Source: Betaproteobacteria bacterium
GTDB taxonomy: Bacteria; Pseudomonadota; Gammaproteobacteria; Burkholderiales; SG8-41
Reading direction: 5' to 3'
Length of the DNA stretch: 10,790 bases
Assembly: GCA_025363575.1 (NCBI GenBank)
Contig: JANYDM010000059.1
Location: 1-10,790 of the forward strand
This document shows, in pieces, positions 1-8,275 of the stretch. The position numbers were made by a program, and so were the translations under genes. How positions within the stretch are numbered: position 1 is the first letter of the stretch; each line of letters starts with the position of its first letter. The notes beneath the pieces are model-generated. The model did no database searches. It was given only the letters and a program-made list of their open reading frames with translations, and had not been told where the DNA came from.

Positions 1-1038
1 GCCCTGCTGTTGAAGCAGCAGGGCCACGACGTCGTCGGTCTTTTCATGAAAAACTGGGAAGACGACGATGACGAGCAGTATTGCAGCTCACGTGAAGACT
101 TGGTCGATGCGGTGTCGGCGGCCGACCGCATCGGCATCGAAATTGAAGCGGTCAATTTTTCCGCGGAGTACAAGGAACGCGTTTTTAGCGAATTTCTGCG
201 CGAATACCAGTCCGGCCGCACGCCGAATCCCGACGTGCTGTGCAACGCCGAAATAAAATTCCGCTCGTTTCTCGAGCACGCAATCGCCATGGGCGCCGAC
301 CGCATCGCGACCGGCCACTACGCGCAGGTGCGCGAAGTCGACGGCCTCTATCAGCTGCTCAAAGCGGAGGACGGCACCAAAGACCAGAGCTATTTTCTGC
401 ACCGGCTCAACCAGGCACAGCTGTCGAAAACGCTCTTTCCACTTGGCGAAATTTACAAGCGCGACGTGCGCGATATCGCGCGCAAAAACGGCCTGCCCAA
501 CCACGACAAGAAAGATTCGACCGGCATCTGCTTCATCGGTGAGCGGCCGTTTCGCGAATTTCTCAACCGCTATCTGCCCGCCGACCCGGGCGAGATCTGG
601 ACGCTCGACGGCCATCTCGTCGGGCGCCATATGGGACTCATGTTCTACACGATAGGCCAGCGTCAGGGCTTGGGCATCGGCGGGCAGGCGCGCGACAAAG
701 CCGGCGCGGCCGGCGAAGGCGATGCCTGGTACGTCGCGGCCAAGGACCTTCCGAACAACCGGCTGCTGGTCGTCCAGGGGCGCGATCACGACGCGCTGCT
801 AAAAACGCGGCTCACCGGCATGGACCTGAACTGGATCAGCGGCGCGCCGCCGCACTGCAACTGGGTATACAACGCCAAGACGCGCTATCGCCAGAAAGAC
901 GCGCCGTGCACGGTCGTCAGCGTCGACGCACGGCACTGCGAAGTTGAATTCGCCGAGCCGCAGTGGGCAGTCACGCCCGGCCAGTCCGTCGTTGTCTACG
1001 AAAGCCGCGTCTGCCTCGGCGGCGGCGTCATCCAGTAG
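1..1038 (+). CDS. mnmA: tRNA-specific 2-thiouridylase MnmA (5' end missing)
   Basis: MnmA is a cytoplasmic enzyme that activates U34 of tRNA-Lys, tRNA-Glu and tRNA-Gln with ATP and inserts sulfur delivered by the Tus relay, giving the 2-thio part of mnm5s2U34. The frame is open from base 1, so the gene begins upstream of the window; TTG at 10 is not the real start. About 345 residues are present against roughly 360-370 in the family. The missing N-terminus should carry the SGGVDSS PP-loop. Visible family motifs are GLFMKNWED near the start, [14 protein letters not shown] with the first catalytic Cys at fragment codon 81, and [12 protein letters not shown] with the second catalytic Cys at codon 177. 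Their spacing of 96 matches the Cys102/Cys199 pair known in E. coli. The C-terminal beta-barrel ends in the usual LGGGVI form, then TAG. This is a housekeeping gene with no evident tie to the selenium genes beyond proximity. Confidence 0.96.
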   Translation, partial: ALLLKQQGHDVVGLFMKNWEDDDDEQYCSSREDLVDAVSAADRIGIEIEAVNFSAEYKERVFSEFLREYQSGRTPNPDVLCNAEIKFRSFLEHAIAMGADRIATGHYAQVREVDGLYQLLKAEDGTKDQSYFLHRLNQAQLSKTLFPLGEIYKRDVRDIARKNGLPNHDKKDSTGICFIGERPFREFLNRYLPADPGEIWTLDGHLVGRHMGLMFYTIGQRQGLGIGGQARDKAGAAGEGDAWYVAAKDLPNNRLLVVQGRDHDALLKTRLTGMDLNWISGAPPHCNWVYNAKTRYRQKDAPCTVVSVDARHCEVEFAEPQWAVTPGQSVVVYESRVCLGGGVIQ

Positions 1039-1102
1039 AGTTGAACGACAGACATCGCAGCAAAACGATAGTTCGCAGAACACGCGGCGTTCCCGCGCGC
1101 TC

Positions 1103-1132
1103 TTGACGCATCGCGCCGGCCGGTAGTAGTCT
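1103..1132 (+). promoter_or_regulatory. possible sigma-70 promoter for the seleno-glutaredoxin gene
   Basis: TTGACG at 1103-1108 matches the -35 consensus at five of six positions. TAGTCT at 1127-1132 is a weak -10 (three of six) after an 18-bp spacer. It lies in the 130-bp gap between mnmA and the next start at 1169. The -10 is poor, so this is a suggestion only. I see nothing else in this gap, and no clear intrinsic terminator after mnmA. Confidence 0.25.
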
Positions 1133-1168
1133 CGACGCCTCCCCCCACCCCGGATTCACGCGTAAAAA

Positions 1169-1945
1169 ATGGACATCCCAAGCGATAAATTCATCCTCTT
1201 CACCCAGCCCGGGTGAAGTAGCTGCCTTCGAGCGAAAGAGTTTCTTTCGAAGAAAAAAGTGGATTTTGTCCCGGTCGACGTCTTCAACGATCCCGGCGGC
1301 AAAGAGAAGCTGCTCGCCTACGGCGTGCGCAATGTGCCGGTCGTCGCGCGCGGTGATCAGTTCGTGTTCGGACAAAACCTTGAAGACGTCGCGGAGTTCG
1401 TCGGACTGCAGGGCGGCACCGGACACACACCGCTGCCACCCGAGCAGCTGATAGAAAAATGGCGCACCACGCTGCGTGCGGGGCAACGGCTGATGCGCCA
1501 GATGCCCACTGAACGGATCAACGAGCTCGTCATCGACAATCGTCCGCGCTCGATTCGCCTGATGGGGCACCATGTATTCCGTATCGGCGAGGCTTATCTC
1601 GAAACGGCCGTCGGCGGGGTGGAGTACGCGACGCAGCTTGCCAACGTGCCGCCCGCGGACGGTACCTTCACCACCGGCGAAGAAATCGCGCGTTATGGCG
1701 AAACGGTCATAGCCGGCATCGACAAGTGGTGGAATGAGCTCGCTGACAAATCATGCCAGCATAAAGTAAAGACCTTTTTCGGCGCGCAGCCTTTGCACAT
1801 GCTCTACGAGCGCTCGACCTGGCATTCAGCCCAGCACACGAGGCAACTGGCAGCGGTACTCGAAAGATTCGGCATCAAGCCGGATCGCCCGCTTACCGCG
1901 GAAGATCTTGCCGGCTTGCCATTGCCTGAGAGACTCTGGGAATAA
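1169..1945 (+). CDS. Selenoprotein: glutaredoxin-DinB fusion with U-S-S-C redox motif
   Basis: Read through TGA 1214-1216 as Sec, this gives 258 residues with U16 and C19. Residues 1-80 form a glutaredoxin fold: a strand FILFTQPG, then U-S-S-C, then LRAKEFL, the conserved NVPVV cis-proline loop, and FVFGQN. The motif sits exactly where glutaredoxins carry C-x-x-C. Residues about 85-258 resemble the DinB/YfiT four-helix family, whose members include thiol-dependent transferases; H134 or H135 with H219 and H223 (in WHSAQHTRQL) would be the usual three-His metal site. ATG 1169 is the only start codon between the in-frame TAA at 1163 and the TGA, so the start is forced. There is no clear Shine-Dalgarno sequence. 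GTG 1259 could give only a headless glutaredoxin. A SECIS-like hairpin follows the TGA, and selA, selB and selC lie downstream. Likely role: seleno-thiol redox or transfer chemistry; the substrate is unknown. The alternative is a nonsense-mutated gene. Confidence 0.88.
1214..1252 (+). promoter_or_regulatory. Sec UGA codon and candidate bacterial SECIS hairpin 1
   Basis: TGA 1214-1216 is followed by an imperfect hairpin inside the coding sequence. CTTCGA 1226-1231 can pair with TCGAAG 1247-1252. Alternatively CGAAAG 1233-1238 pairs with CTTTCG 1244-1249. In both folds AAG 1236-1238 pairs with CTT 1244-1246 and closes the same five-base loop AGTTT (1239-1243), 22 nt after the UGA. A GU in the apical loop at about this distance is what SelB recognises in known bacterial SECIS elements such as E. 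coli fdhF. The element is predicted from the sequence only. Confidence 0.7.
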
Positions 1946-1979
1946 ATAAGGTATTCGCGCTGCGCGCGCGTGAGGACCT

Positions 1980-2083
1980 TGCTCCACGCGTATCCCCGCG
2001 TCCCGCTACTCCACGCGGATTCCTGCGTCCCGCTACTCCACGCGGATTCCTGCGTCTTGCTACTCCACGCGGATTCCTGCGTC
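1980..2083. repeat. Four tandem 27-bp units duplicating the 3' end of the Bug gene
   Basis: The unit containing ACTCCACGCGGATTCCTGCG recurs with an exact 27-bp period. The conserved 23-bp cores lie at 2007-2029, 2034-2056 and 2061-2083, and a degenerate fourth copy starts near 1980. On the minus strand each good copy reads DAGIRVE followed by TAG, the C-terminus of the binding protein that stops at 2060. Because 27 is divisible by three, the in-frame TAG stops recur at 2060, 2033 and 2006; the fourth copy has lost its stop. Each core can also fold into a small hairpin (ACGCGG against CCTGCGT-like bases). It looks like replication-slippage amplification of a gene end. It is not CRISPR: the units are contiguous, with no spacers. 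Confidence 0.9.
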
Positions 2084-3031
2084 CTTTATCACTTTGCCGT
2101 ATTTGACGATCTCGGCTTTGATCTGCACGGCGAATTCCGCGGGCGTGCTGCCCACGAGCTCGTTGCCGCCCTGCGTGCTGAGCCGCTCGATGACGTCCGG
2201 CATCTTCAGCGCTTTGACCGATTCGCGGTAGAGCCGGTCGACCACGGCTTTTGGCGTACCCGCAGGCGCCAGTATCCCCTGCCATGAACTCACTTCGAAT
2301 CCTTTGAGGCCCGCTTCATCAAGCGTCGGCACGTCGGGCAATTGCGGCGCGCGGCGGTTGCCCGAAAATCCGATGGCACGCAGCTTGCCCGCGCGCAGTT
2401 GCGGTATCGACGTGATGGGCGTGTCGAACATCATCGGCAACTGGCCGCCGAGCACATCGGCGAGCGCGGCGGCACTACCTTTATAAGACACGTGAGTCAG
2501 CTTGATCCCGGTCATCGCCGCGAGAAACTCACCCGCCAGATGGTTGGCGCCGCCGAGACCGGTCGAGCCGTACGCAAGACCCGGTTTCGACTTTGCATAC
2601 GCCAACAGCTCCTGAATATTTTTCGCCGGCACCGACGGGTGCACGACCAGCACGTAGGCGTAGTACGTGCCTTGCGTGACCGGCGCGAAATCGCGCACCG
2701 CGTCGTACGGCAGCTTGCGGTAGAGACTGGGATTGAGCACGAACGGCGCGCTGTTGCCCATCACTATCGTATAGCCATCGGCCGGCGACTTCGCGACGAG
2801 GTCGGTGCCGATAATGGCGTTGGCGCCCGGCCGGTTGTCGACCACCACGGTCTGCCCCATTGCTTCGAAAAATTTCTGCCCGAGCGTGCGCGCGAAAATG
2901 TCGCCCGCGCCGCCGGCGACGTACGGCACGATGAACCGTATGGGACGCTCGGGATAGCTCTGCGCCGCGGCGCTGCCCGTCGCAGTACTGGCAATACTCA
3001 GCATCAGCGCGGAAATTACGCAGGCCTTCAT
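2060..3031 (-). CDS. Bug/TctC-family tripartite tricarboxylate transporter substrate-binding protein
   Basis: This is a periplasmic solute-binding protein of the Bug (TctC) family, 323 residues, the usual size. These proteins bind carboxylates or similar small acids and pass them to TctAB-type membrane partners, or act as sensors. A signal peptide spans residues 1-23, with a likely cut after GSAAA before QSYPERP. Family motifs follow: RFIVPYVAGGAGDIFAR, VVVDNRPGANAIIGTD, AKSPADGYT, LPYDAVRDFAPVT, and LTHVSYKGSAAALADVLGGQ. The start is ATG at 3031-3029, backed by GGAGGAG five bases upstream; a longer reading from 3064 adds residues ahead of the signal peptide and is unlikely. No tctA or tctB is nearby, as is common for orphan Bug proteins. 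The gene runs convergently with the seleno-glutaredoxin gene and divergently from selA. Its 3' end is the source of the 27-bp repeat. The ligand is unknown. Confidence 0.93.
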   Translation of the reverse strand: MKACVISALMLSIASTATGSAAAQSYPERPIRFIVPYVAGGAGDIFARTLGQKFFEAMGQTVVVDNRPGANAIIGTDLVAKSPADGYTIVMGNSAPFVLNPSLYRKLPYDAVRDFAPVTQGTYYAYVLVVHPSVPAKNIQELLAYAKSKPGLAYGSTGLGGANHLAGEFLAAMTGIKLTHVSYKGSAAALADVLGGQLPMMFDTPITSIPQLRAGKLRAIGFSGNRRAPQLPDVPTLDEAGLKGFEVSSWQGILAPAGTPKAVVDRLYRESVKALKMPDVIERLSTQGGNELVGSTPAEFAVQIKAEIVKYGKVIKDAGIRVE

Positions 3032-3088
3032 TGTTGCTCCTCCGTGCCTTTCTAAAACGTCCACGCCATTTGCGGGAAGGCGATTTCG

Positions 3089-3097
3089 AGAATAGCA
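3089..3097 (-). promoter_or_regulatory. possible extended -10 in the divergent Bug/selA intergenic region
   Basis: The minus strand reads TGCTATTCT, an extended -10 form (TG-n-TATTCT), about 58 bases ahead of the Bug start codon. No convincing -35 is visible. On the plus strand, TAAACT at 3117-3122 is an equally weak -10 candidate for selA. The 192-bp region between the two divergent starts must hold at least one promoter, but neither site is strong. I see no operator-like palindrome. Confidence 0.2.
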
Positions 3098-3223
3098 TGG
3101 CGGCCGGAAATTGCGCTAAACTACGCGGCCCCCCGTCGTAACCGCGGCGCCGTGCGCGCCCGTCAAGCTCATGCTAACGAGTCCTCCCCCGTTCGCCGCT
3201 CACTTTCGCGCACCAGGACGAAC

Positions 3224-4648
3224 ATGGTGAATGCAACGGTGGCCGCGCGTCGCGCGCTCCCCTCGGTCGACCGCCTGCTCAATCTCGAAGCAGTTACCGC
3301 ACTCATCACGCTTCACGGCCGTCCGCTAGTTGTCGAATCGTTGCGCGCCGTCCTTGATGGCCAGCGCGCAGGTCTCGCCGCAAACACCGCTGCCGGCACG
3401 CCCGACGAAGCTGCACTCATCACGTTGTGCGCCGAACGCCTGCAGATATTGACCGCGCCATCGCTGCGCCCGGTTTTCAATCTCACCGGCACCGTGCTGC
3501 ACACCAACCTCGGGCGCGCGCTGTATCCACAGGTTGCCGCCGAGACCGCGATGGCGGCGATGACGCGCGCCGTCAACCTTGAATTCGATCTGGGCGGCGG
3601 CGCGCGCGGCGAGCGCGACAGCCACGTCGAAACCTGGCTGCAGCGCCTGACCGGCGCCGAAGCTGCGGTGGTGGTCAACAACAACGCCGCCGCGGTCTAT
3701 CTCATACTGAATTCGCTCGCGGCGAAAAAAGAAGTGATCGTATCGCGCGGCGAGCTCGTCGAGATCGGCGGCGCTTTCCGCATCCCCGACATCATGGCGC
3801 GCGCCGGCTGCAAGCTGAAAGAAATCGGCACCACCAATCGCACGCACGCGAAAGATTACGAGCAGGCGATAGGGGCGCGCACCGGCGCCCTCATGAAAGT
3901 GCACGCGAGCAATTACAAGATCGAAGGCTTCACGGCGAGCGTGCCTGAAAGCGAACTGGCGGCGATTGCCCACGAACACGACCTGCCGTTCCTCAACGAT
4001 CTCGGCAGCGGCATGCTGATCGATCTCGGAGCCTATGGCCTGCCGCACGAACCGACGCCACGCGAAGCGATCGCCGACGGCGCGGACATAGTCACCTTCA
4101 GCGGCGACAAGCTGCTCGGCGGCCCGCAATGCGGCTTGATCGTGGGGCGTAAAGACCTCATTGCGAAGATCCGCAAAAATCCAATGAAGCGCGCGCTGCG
4201 CGTCGACAAGGTGCGGCTCGCCGCGCTCGAATCGGTGCTGCGGCTTTATGCCGACCCCGGGCGTCTCGTGCGCGAGCTGCCGACGCTGCGGCTGCTCACG
4301 CGCCCGCAACCGGATATCGAAGCGCAGGCGCGGCGCGTGTTGCCGGCGCTCGCCGCCGCAGTTGCCGGCCATGCAGACGCCGCGATCATCGCGTGCTCGA
4401 GCCAGATCGGCAGCGGCGCGTTGCCGGTGAATGCGCTGCCAAGCGCAGGCATCGCCATGAAGCCGTGCGGTAAACGCAAAAGCGGCGCCGCCGACGCGCT
4501 ATCCGTCGCGTTCCGCGCGCTGCCGGTGCCCGTCATAGGCCACATCCGGGACGGCGCCTTCATCCTCGACTTGCGCTGCCTCGACGATGAAGCAGATTTC
4601 ATCGCGCAGTTGCAGCAGCTTGCTTTACCGTCCGCTACGCGCGCGTGA
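3224..4648 (+). CDS. selA: L-seryl-tRNA(Sec) selenium transferase SelA
   Basis: SelA is a PLP-dependent homodecameric enzyme. It replaces the hydroxyl of Ser-tRNA-Sec with selenium from selenophosphate, giving Sec-tRNA-Sec. The protein is 474 residues, against 463 in E. coli. The N-terminal tRNA-binding part carries LPSVDRLLN and [10 protein letters not shown]. The core shows [17 protein letters not shown], the glycine-rich [41 protein letters not shown], and [21 protein letters not shown]296 in SGDK should be the PLP lysine (K295 in E. coli). ATG 3224 is chosen because AGGA at 3215-3218 precedes it and homology starts soon after; an upstream GTG at 3152 only adds an unrelated tail. The stop TGA overlaps the GTG start of the methyltransferase, so this is the first gene of a coupled unit with selB. 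The selenium donor enzyme SelD is not in the window. Confidence 0.97.
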   Translation: MVNATVAARRALPSVDRLLNLEAVTALITLHGRPLVVESLRAVLDGQRAGLAANTAAGTPDEAALITLCAERLQILTAPSLRPVFNLTGTVLHTNLGRALYPQVAAETAMAAMTRAVNLEFDLGGGARGERDSHVETWLQRLTGAEAAVVVNNNAAAVYLILNSLAAKKEVIVSRGELVEIGGAFRIPDIMARAGCKLKEIGTTNRTHAKDYEQAIGARTGALMKVHASNYKIEGFTASVPESELAAIAHEHDLPFLNDLGSGMLIDLGAYGLPHEPTPREAIADGADIVTFSGDKLLGGPQCGLIVGRKDLIAKIRKNPMKRALRVDKVRLAALESVLRLYADPGRLVRELPTLRLLTRPQPDIEAQARRVLPALAAAVAGHADAAIIACSSQIGSGALPVNALPSAGIAMKPCGKRKSGAADALSVAFRALPVPVIGHIRDGAFILDLRCLDDEADFIAQLQQLALPSATRA

Positions 4649-5280
4649 AAACACCCGGCGATTTGTTTGCGGAGGTTGCCTGCGCGGCCGAGCTCGCGCA
4701 GCTTTTAAAACGCTTCGCGAGAGTCGAAGGCTGGCTCAACCCTGCCGACGGCTATCTGCTGTACCGCCTGGCGCGCGACGCCGCCGGCCGCGGGGCGATC
4801 GTCGAAATCGGCAGCTGGATGGGCCTGTCGACGGCATGGCTGGCGGCGGGCAGCAAAGACGCCGGACGCGAGCCGGTGCATGCCGTCGATGTATTCGACG
4901 GCGGCCCCATGCTGAAGGAGCAGGCGATCATCAAGAATGAAGGCACGACTTATCATCGCTTCGCCGAAAACCTCGAGTCCCTCGGCCTCTTCGATCAAGT
5001 CAAGCCTGTCGTGGCGGAGTCCGCCACCGCCGCCAGGCAATGGCAGCACGGCGCGATACGCCTGCTGTTCATCGACGGCGACCACCGCTATCCCGCGGTC
5101 AAAGAGGATTTCGATCTGTGGACCGCCCATATGGCGGTCGGCGGACTTGTCGTGCTGGATGACGCAATCGACCACTACCCGGGCGTGCTCCGGCTGTGCG
5201 GTGAAATCCGCGCCGACGCCGCGCACTGGCAGCACCGGTATCGGGGCATGGCGACAGAAACTTTCCTGAAGATCGCATGA
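4645..5280 (+). CDS. Class I SAM-dependent methyltransferase embedded between selA and selB
   Basis: This is a 211-residue cytoplasmic protein without signal or membrane segments. The Rossmann SAM-binding motif is [15 protein letters not shown] from residue 53. [19 protein letters not shown] around residues 141-159 and [13 protein letters not shown] near 169-181 match the Methyltransf_24-like O-methyltransferase group, in which acidic and histidine residues can bind a metal or the acceptor. Start GTG 4645 overlaps the selA stop (GTGA), and the TGA stop overlaps the selB start (ATGA), so all three should be translated from one mRNA by coupling. No standard selenocysteine pathway step needs a methyltransferase. 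It may modify a tRNA, a small molecule or a selenium compound, or be a passenger. The substrate is unknown; the fold assignment is firm. Confidence 0.9.
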   Translation: MKTPGDLFAEVACAAELAQLLKRFARVEGWLNPADGYLLYRLARDAAGRGAIVEIGSWMGLSTAWLAAGSKDAGREPVHAVDVFDGGPMLKEQAIIKNEGTTYHRFAENLESLGLFDQVKPVVAESATAARQWQHGAIRLLFIDGDHRYPAVKEDFDLWTAHMAVGGLVVLDDAIDHYPGVLRLCGEIRADAAHWQHRYRGMATETFLKIA

Positions 5281-7289
5281 TAGTCGCCACCGCCGGTCAC
5301 ATCGATCACGGCAAGACCACGCTGGTCAAAGCGCTGACGGGCGTGGACACCGATCGCCTGCCCGAGGAGAAAAAGCGCGGCATCTCGATCGATCTCGGCT
5401 TTGCCTACCGCAAGACGCCTGCCGGTGACGTGATCGGCTTTGTCGACGTGCCCGGCCACGAGCGCTTCGTGCGCAACATGCTGGCGGGCGTATGCGGCAT
5501 TGACTACGTCATGCTGATTGTCGCCGCGGACGACGGCGTCATGCCGCAGACCGTCGAGCATTTGCATATCGTCGATTTGCTTACAATCAAGCGCGGCATT
5601 GCCATCGTCACCAAGACCGACCGCGTGCCGGCCGAGCGCGTCGCCGAAGTTGCGGCGAATGTCCAGACCTTGCTGGCGCCGACCGCGCTCGCGGGGATAG
5701 AAGTGCTGGCGGTCTCGGCGATCAGCGGCGAAGGTATAGACACATTGCGCGACGTGCTCGCAGGCGTTGCGCGCGAGCATGGCGACCGCGAGCATGCCGG
5801 GCGCAATCTCCGCTATGCGATAGACCGCGTGTTCACCATTGCCGGCAGCGGGACGGTAGTCACGGGCACCGTGTTCAATGGCGCGGTGGCGATCGGCGAT
5901 AAACTAATGCTGTCGCCCAGCGGCATCGAAGTGCGCGTCCGCGGCATTCAGAAGGATGGCAAGGCCGCGCAGCAAGCGATCGCGGGAGAACGCTGCGCGC
6001 TCAACGTAACCGGCGCCGACGTCGCGCAGATCCATCGCGGCGACTGGGTTGTCGCACCCGCGATACACGCGCCCACGCAACGCCTCGACGTGCGCCTGCA
6101 GGTGCTCGCCAGCGAAACGCAGCCGCTCAAGCACTGGACGCCGGTACATTTGCATCTCGGCACCGCCGACGTGACCGCGCGCATCGCAATCCGGCGCGGC
6201 GCGATGATTGCGCCGGGCACTTCCGCCATCGTGCAGATCATCGCCGACAAGCCGCTGGCCGCGCTCAACGGCGACCGCTTCATCCTGCGCGACCAGTCGG
6301 CGATGCGCACCGTCGGCGGCGGCACTGTCATCGACCCGTTCGTCACCGCGGCGCGCCGCAATGCGCAAACACGCGCCGCCCAGCTCGTCGCGATGGAAAA
6401 CGCGGACCCGGATGATGCGCTCGGCGCGCTGCTCGCCTGCTCGCCCGCCGGTATCGAGCTGACACCCTTCGAGCGCGCGTTCAACCTGACGCCCCCCCGC
6501 GCGGCCGCGCTTACGCAAATACCGGACATCGCCGTCGTCGGCAAAGACCTCCGCGTCGCGCTGCCGCGCGCGACGGTCGACGGCATAAAGGCCGCGGTGC
6601 TGGAAGCGCTGACGCGCCTGCACCGCGAACAGCCGCAGGCAACCGGTTTCGACATCGCGCCTCTGCGCAAGCAGCTCGCGCCCGCGCTTACGGTTGCCAC
6701 GTTCGGCGCGTTGCTGCGCGAGTTGGGCGACGACAAGAAGCTCGAAATTGCCGGTTCGACCGCACGGCTGCCGAAACACGTGGCGACCGACAATCCTGCC
6801 GATGAAAAAATGTGGCAGCAGCTGAAGCCGATGCTCGACAACGCGGGCTTCAACGTGCTGCCGCTGCGCGAGCTCGCCCCCGCGTCCAGTATCAAGGAGC
6901 CGATACTCAAGGATTTCCTGCATCGCAAGGCGCGCACCGGCGAGCTGATACGCGTCACGCCTGAACGGTTCTATCCGCGCGCCACGCTGGCGCAGCTGGC
7001 GGCCGTCGCCCTTAAAGTGACACAGACAGTTCCCGGCGGTCAGTTCAGCGCAGCGCAATACCGTGATGCCAGCGGGCTCGGGCGCGGCCTCGCGATCGAG
7101 ATTCTCGAATGCCTCGACCGCCTCGGCATCACGCAGCGCATCGGCGACGTGCGCAAGATGCGCAAGGATTTCGTGCCCATCCTCGGCGCCGCTACCGCCC
7201 CACCACCACCGCCGAAGCAGGCGCCAGCCGCGGCAAAACCCAATCCGCAACCCCAGCGGCGCAACCCGCCGCCCACCTTTAAACGATAA
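5277..7289 (+). CDS. selB: Selenocysteine-specific elongation factor SelB
   Basis: SelB is a GTPase that carries Sec-tRNA-Sec to the ribosome and binds the SECIS hairpin through C-terminal winged-helix domains. At 670 residues it is somewhat longer than E. coli SelB (614). The GTPase domain shows G1 GHIDHGKT at 7-14, the switch region [13 protein letters not shown] at 32-44, G3 DVPGHERF at 57-64, G4 TKTD at 112-115 (TKAD is more usual), and G5 [12 protein letters not shown]-Tu-like beta-barrels II and III follow ([14 protein letters not shown], then [18 protein letters not shown] near 340). The remaining part to about 635 matches the winged-helix array in size and character. From about 640 the protein ends in a proline-rich, basic tail, which I do not know from other SelB proteins. 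The start overlaps the methyltransferase stop, and no strong ribosome site is seen, fitting coupling. Confidence 0.97.
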   Translation: MIVATAGHIDHGKTTLVKALTGVDTDRLPEEKKRGISIDLGFAYRKTPAGDVIGFVDVPGHERFVRNMLAGVCGIDYVMLIVAADDGVMPQTVEHLHIVDLLTIKRGIAIVTKTDRVPAERVAEVAANVQTLLAPTALAGIEVLAVSAISGEGIDTLRDVLAGVAREHGDREHAGRNLRYAIDRVFTIAGSGTVVTGTVFNGAVAIGDKLMLSPSGIEVRVRGIQKDGKAAQQAIAGERCALNVTGADVAQIHRGDWVVAPAIHAPTQRLDVRLQVLASETQPLKHWTPVHLHLGTADVTARIAIRRGAMIAPGTSAIVQIIADKPLAALNGDRFILRDQSAMRTVGGGTVIDPFVTAARRNAQTRAAQLVAMENADPDDALGALLACSPAGIELTPFERAFNLTPPRAAALTQIPDIAVVGKDLRVALPRATVDGIKAAVLEALTRLHREQPQATGFDIAPLRKQLAPALTVATFGALLRELGDDKKLEIAGSTARLPKHVATDNPADEKMWQQLKPMLDNAGFNVLPLRELAPASSIKEPILKDFLHRKARTGELIRVTPERFYPRATLAQLAAVALKVTQTVPGGQFSAAQYRDASGLGRGLAIEILECLDRLGITQRIGDVRKMRKDFVPILGAATAPPPPPKQAPAAAKPNPQPQRRNPPPTFKR

Positions 7290-7301
7290 CAGGAAACCAC
7301 C

Positions 7302-8204
7302 ATGGCAAACTTCGACGTGATCGTCATCGGCGCCGGCATCACCGGACTCACCGCGGCTAAAGAAGCAGTGCAGGCCGGCCTCAAGGTCGCGAACATCGAG
7401 GCATTGATGTTCGGCGGGCTGGTCGTCAACATCAACGAGCTCGACGGTGAGATAGCCGGGTCCGGCACCGACTATGCGTCCAACCTGATGATGGAAATCT
7501 CTGAGCTCGGCGTGGAAAATCTCTCGGAGACCGTCAGCGCCATTGCGCGCAACGGCAATGAGCTGACCGTCACGACCGACGCGGGTACGCATAAGGCGCG
7601 CGTGGTCATCATCGCCTCCGGCGCGAAACTGAAACGCCTCGGCATCCCGGGCGAGGCCGAATTCGAATACAAGGGCGTTTCGCAATGCGCCGACTGCGAT
7701 GGTCCGATGTACAAGGACGAGGAAGTAGTGGTCGTCGGTGGCGGGGACTCGGCTTTGCAGGAAGCGCTCGTGCTCGCCGAATTCTGCAAGCGCGTCCATC
7801 TCGTGCACCGCGACGGGAAATTCAGCGCGCGGCAGCATCTCGTCGACGCGTTGAAGCAGCACGAGAACATCCGGCCCGTCCTGAACAGCGTCGCCGACGC
7901 GATACTCGGCGGCGCGATGGTCGAGAAAGTCCGCGTCCGCAATACCGCCGACAATACGTCGACGGAAATTCCATGCGCCGGTTTTTTTGCGTACATCGGC
8001 CTGCAACCGTCGATCGAATTCGCGCCGGCGGATCTCGCGCGCGATGTTGACGGCTTTCTAGTCACGGATGCCGGCCTGAATACCAAAATGCCAGGCGTAA
8101 TCGCCGCCGGCGCGGTGCGCGCCGGCTATGAAGGAATGCTCACGCACGCGATTGCTGAAGGTAACGCCGCAGCCAAGGCAGCGAAGGCCGCCCTCGGCGG
8201 ATAA
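7302..8204 (+). CDS. Thioredoxin-reductase-like FAD/NAD(P)H flavoprotein
   Basis: This is a 300-residue two-dinucleotide-fold flavoprotein of the low-molecular-weight thioredoxin reductase type. The FAD motif VIVIGAGITGLTAAKEA is at residues 5-21. The redox disulfide is C129-A-D-C132 followed by DGPMYKDEE, as in TrxB (usually CATC). The second dinucleotide motif is VVGGGDSALQEA near 144-155. The C-terminal FAD motif reads GVIAAGAVRAGYEGM, where TrxB proteins normally have AAGD; the ribityl-binding Asp is replaced by Ala. The NADPH-phosphate signature HRRDxxRA appears only in altered form (HRDGKFSAR), so cofactor preference is uncertain. AGGAAA sits five bases before the ATG, and the gene begins 12 bases after the selB stop, so it is probably in the same operon. 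It is a good candidate to reduce the locus's selenoproteins; this role is inferred from position and family only. Confidence 0.9.
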   Translation: MANFDVIVIGAGITGLTAAKEAVQAGLKVANIEALMFGGLVVNINELDGEIAGSGTDYASNLMMEISELGVENLSETVSAIARNGNELTVTTDAGTHKARVVIIASGAKLKRLGIPGEAEFEYKGVSQCADCDGPMYKDEEVVVVGGGDSALQEALVLAEFCKRVHLVHRDGKFSARQHLVDALKQHENIRPVLNSVADAILGGAMVEKVRVRNTADNTSTEIPCAGFFAYIGLQPSIEFAPADLARDVDGFLVTDAGLNTKMPGVIAAGAVRAGYEGMLTHAIAEGNAAAKAAKAALGG

Positions 8205-8217
8205 ATCGCACTTCGCC

Positions 8218-8223
8218 TATACT
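8218..8223 (+). promoter_or_regulatory. possible -10 element for selC
   Basis: TATACT matches the sigma-70 -10 at five of six positions, 52 bases ahead of the tRNA 5' end and inside the 71-bp gap after the flavoprotein gene. No good -35 lies 16-18 bases upstream, where the sequence is GC-only. selC may therefore be read from this weak promoter, from operon transcription, or both. Confidence 0.3.
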
Positions 8224-8275
8224 ATTGCCGCTCGCGACGCCACGCGCGTCCGCGGCACTGCAGCACGATCTACGA

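Noticed and set aside
1169..1216. Nonsense-mutated pseudogene explanation for the two TGA codons
   Set aside because: Both TGAs hit the exact redox position of known Cys/Sec families, both are followed by hairpins, and the Sec machinery is in the same window; two random mutations giving this are very unlikely.
1259..1945. A stand-alone 228-residue protein from GTG 1259
   Set aside because: It starts inside the glutaredoxin fold, after the redox motif; the upstream 30 codons complete the domain in the same frame through the TGA.
1980..2083. CRISPR array
   Set aside because: The 27-bp units are contiguous with no variable spacers, and they derive from the adjacent coding sequence.
4646..5280. 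The TGA stops of selA and of the methyltransferase as further Sec codons
   Set aside because: Both overlap the start of the next gene. After the methyltransferase TGA the next codon is TAG, and the sequence after the selA TGA shows no redox motif or family extension.
3326..8006. Long minus-strand open frames opposite selA, selB and the flavoprotein gene (up to 700 codons)
   Set aside because: They mirror well-recognised plus-strand genes, have Arg/Ala-rich low-information translations and no family motifs; GC-rich DNA gives such frames routinely.
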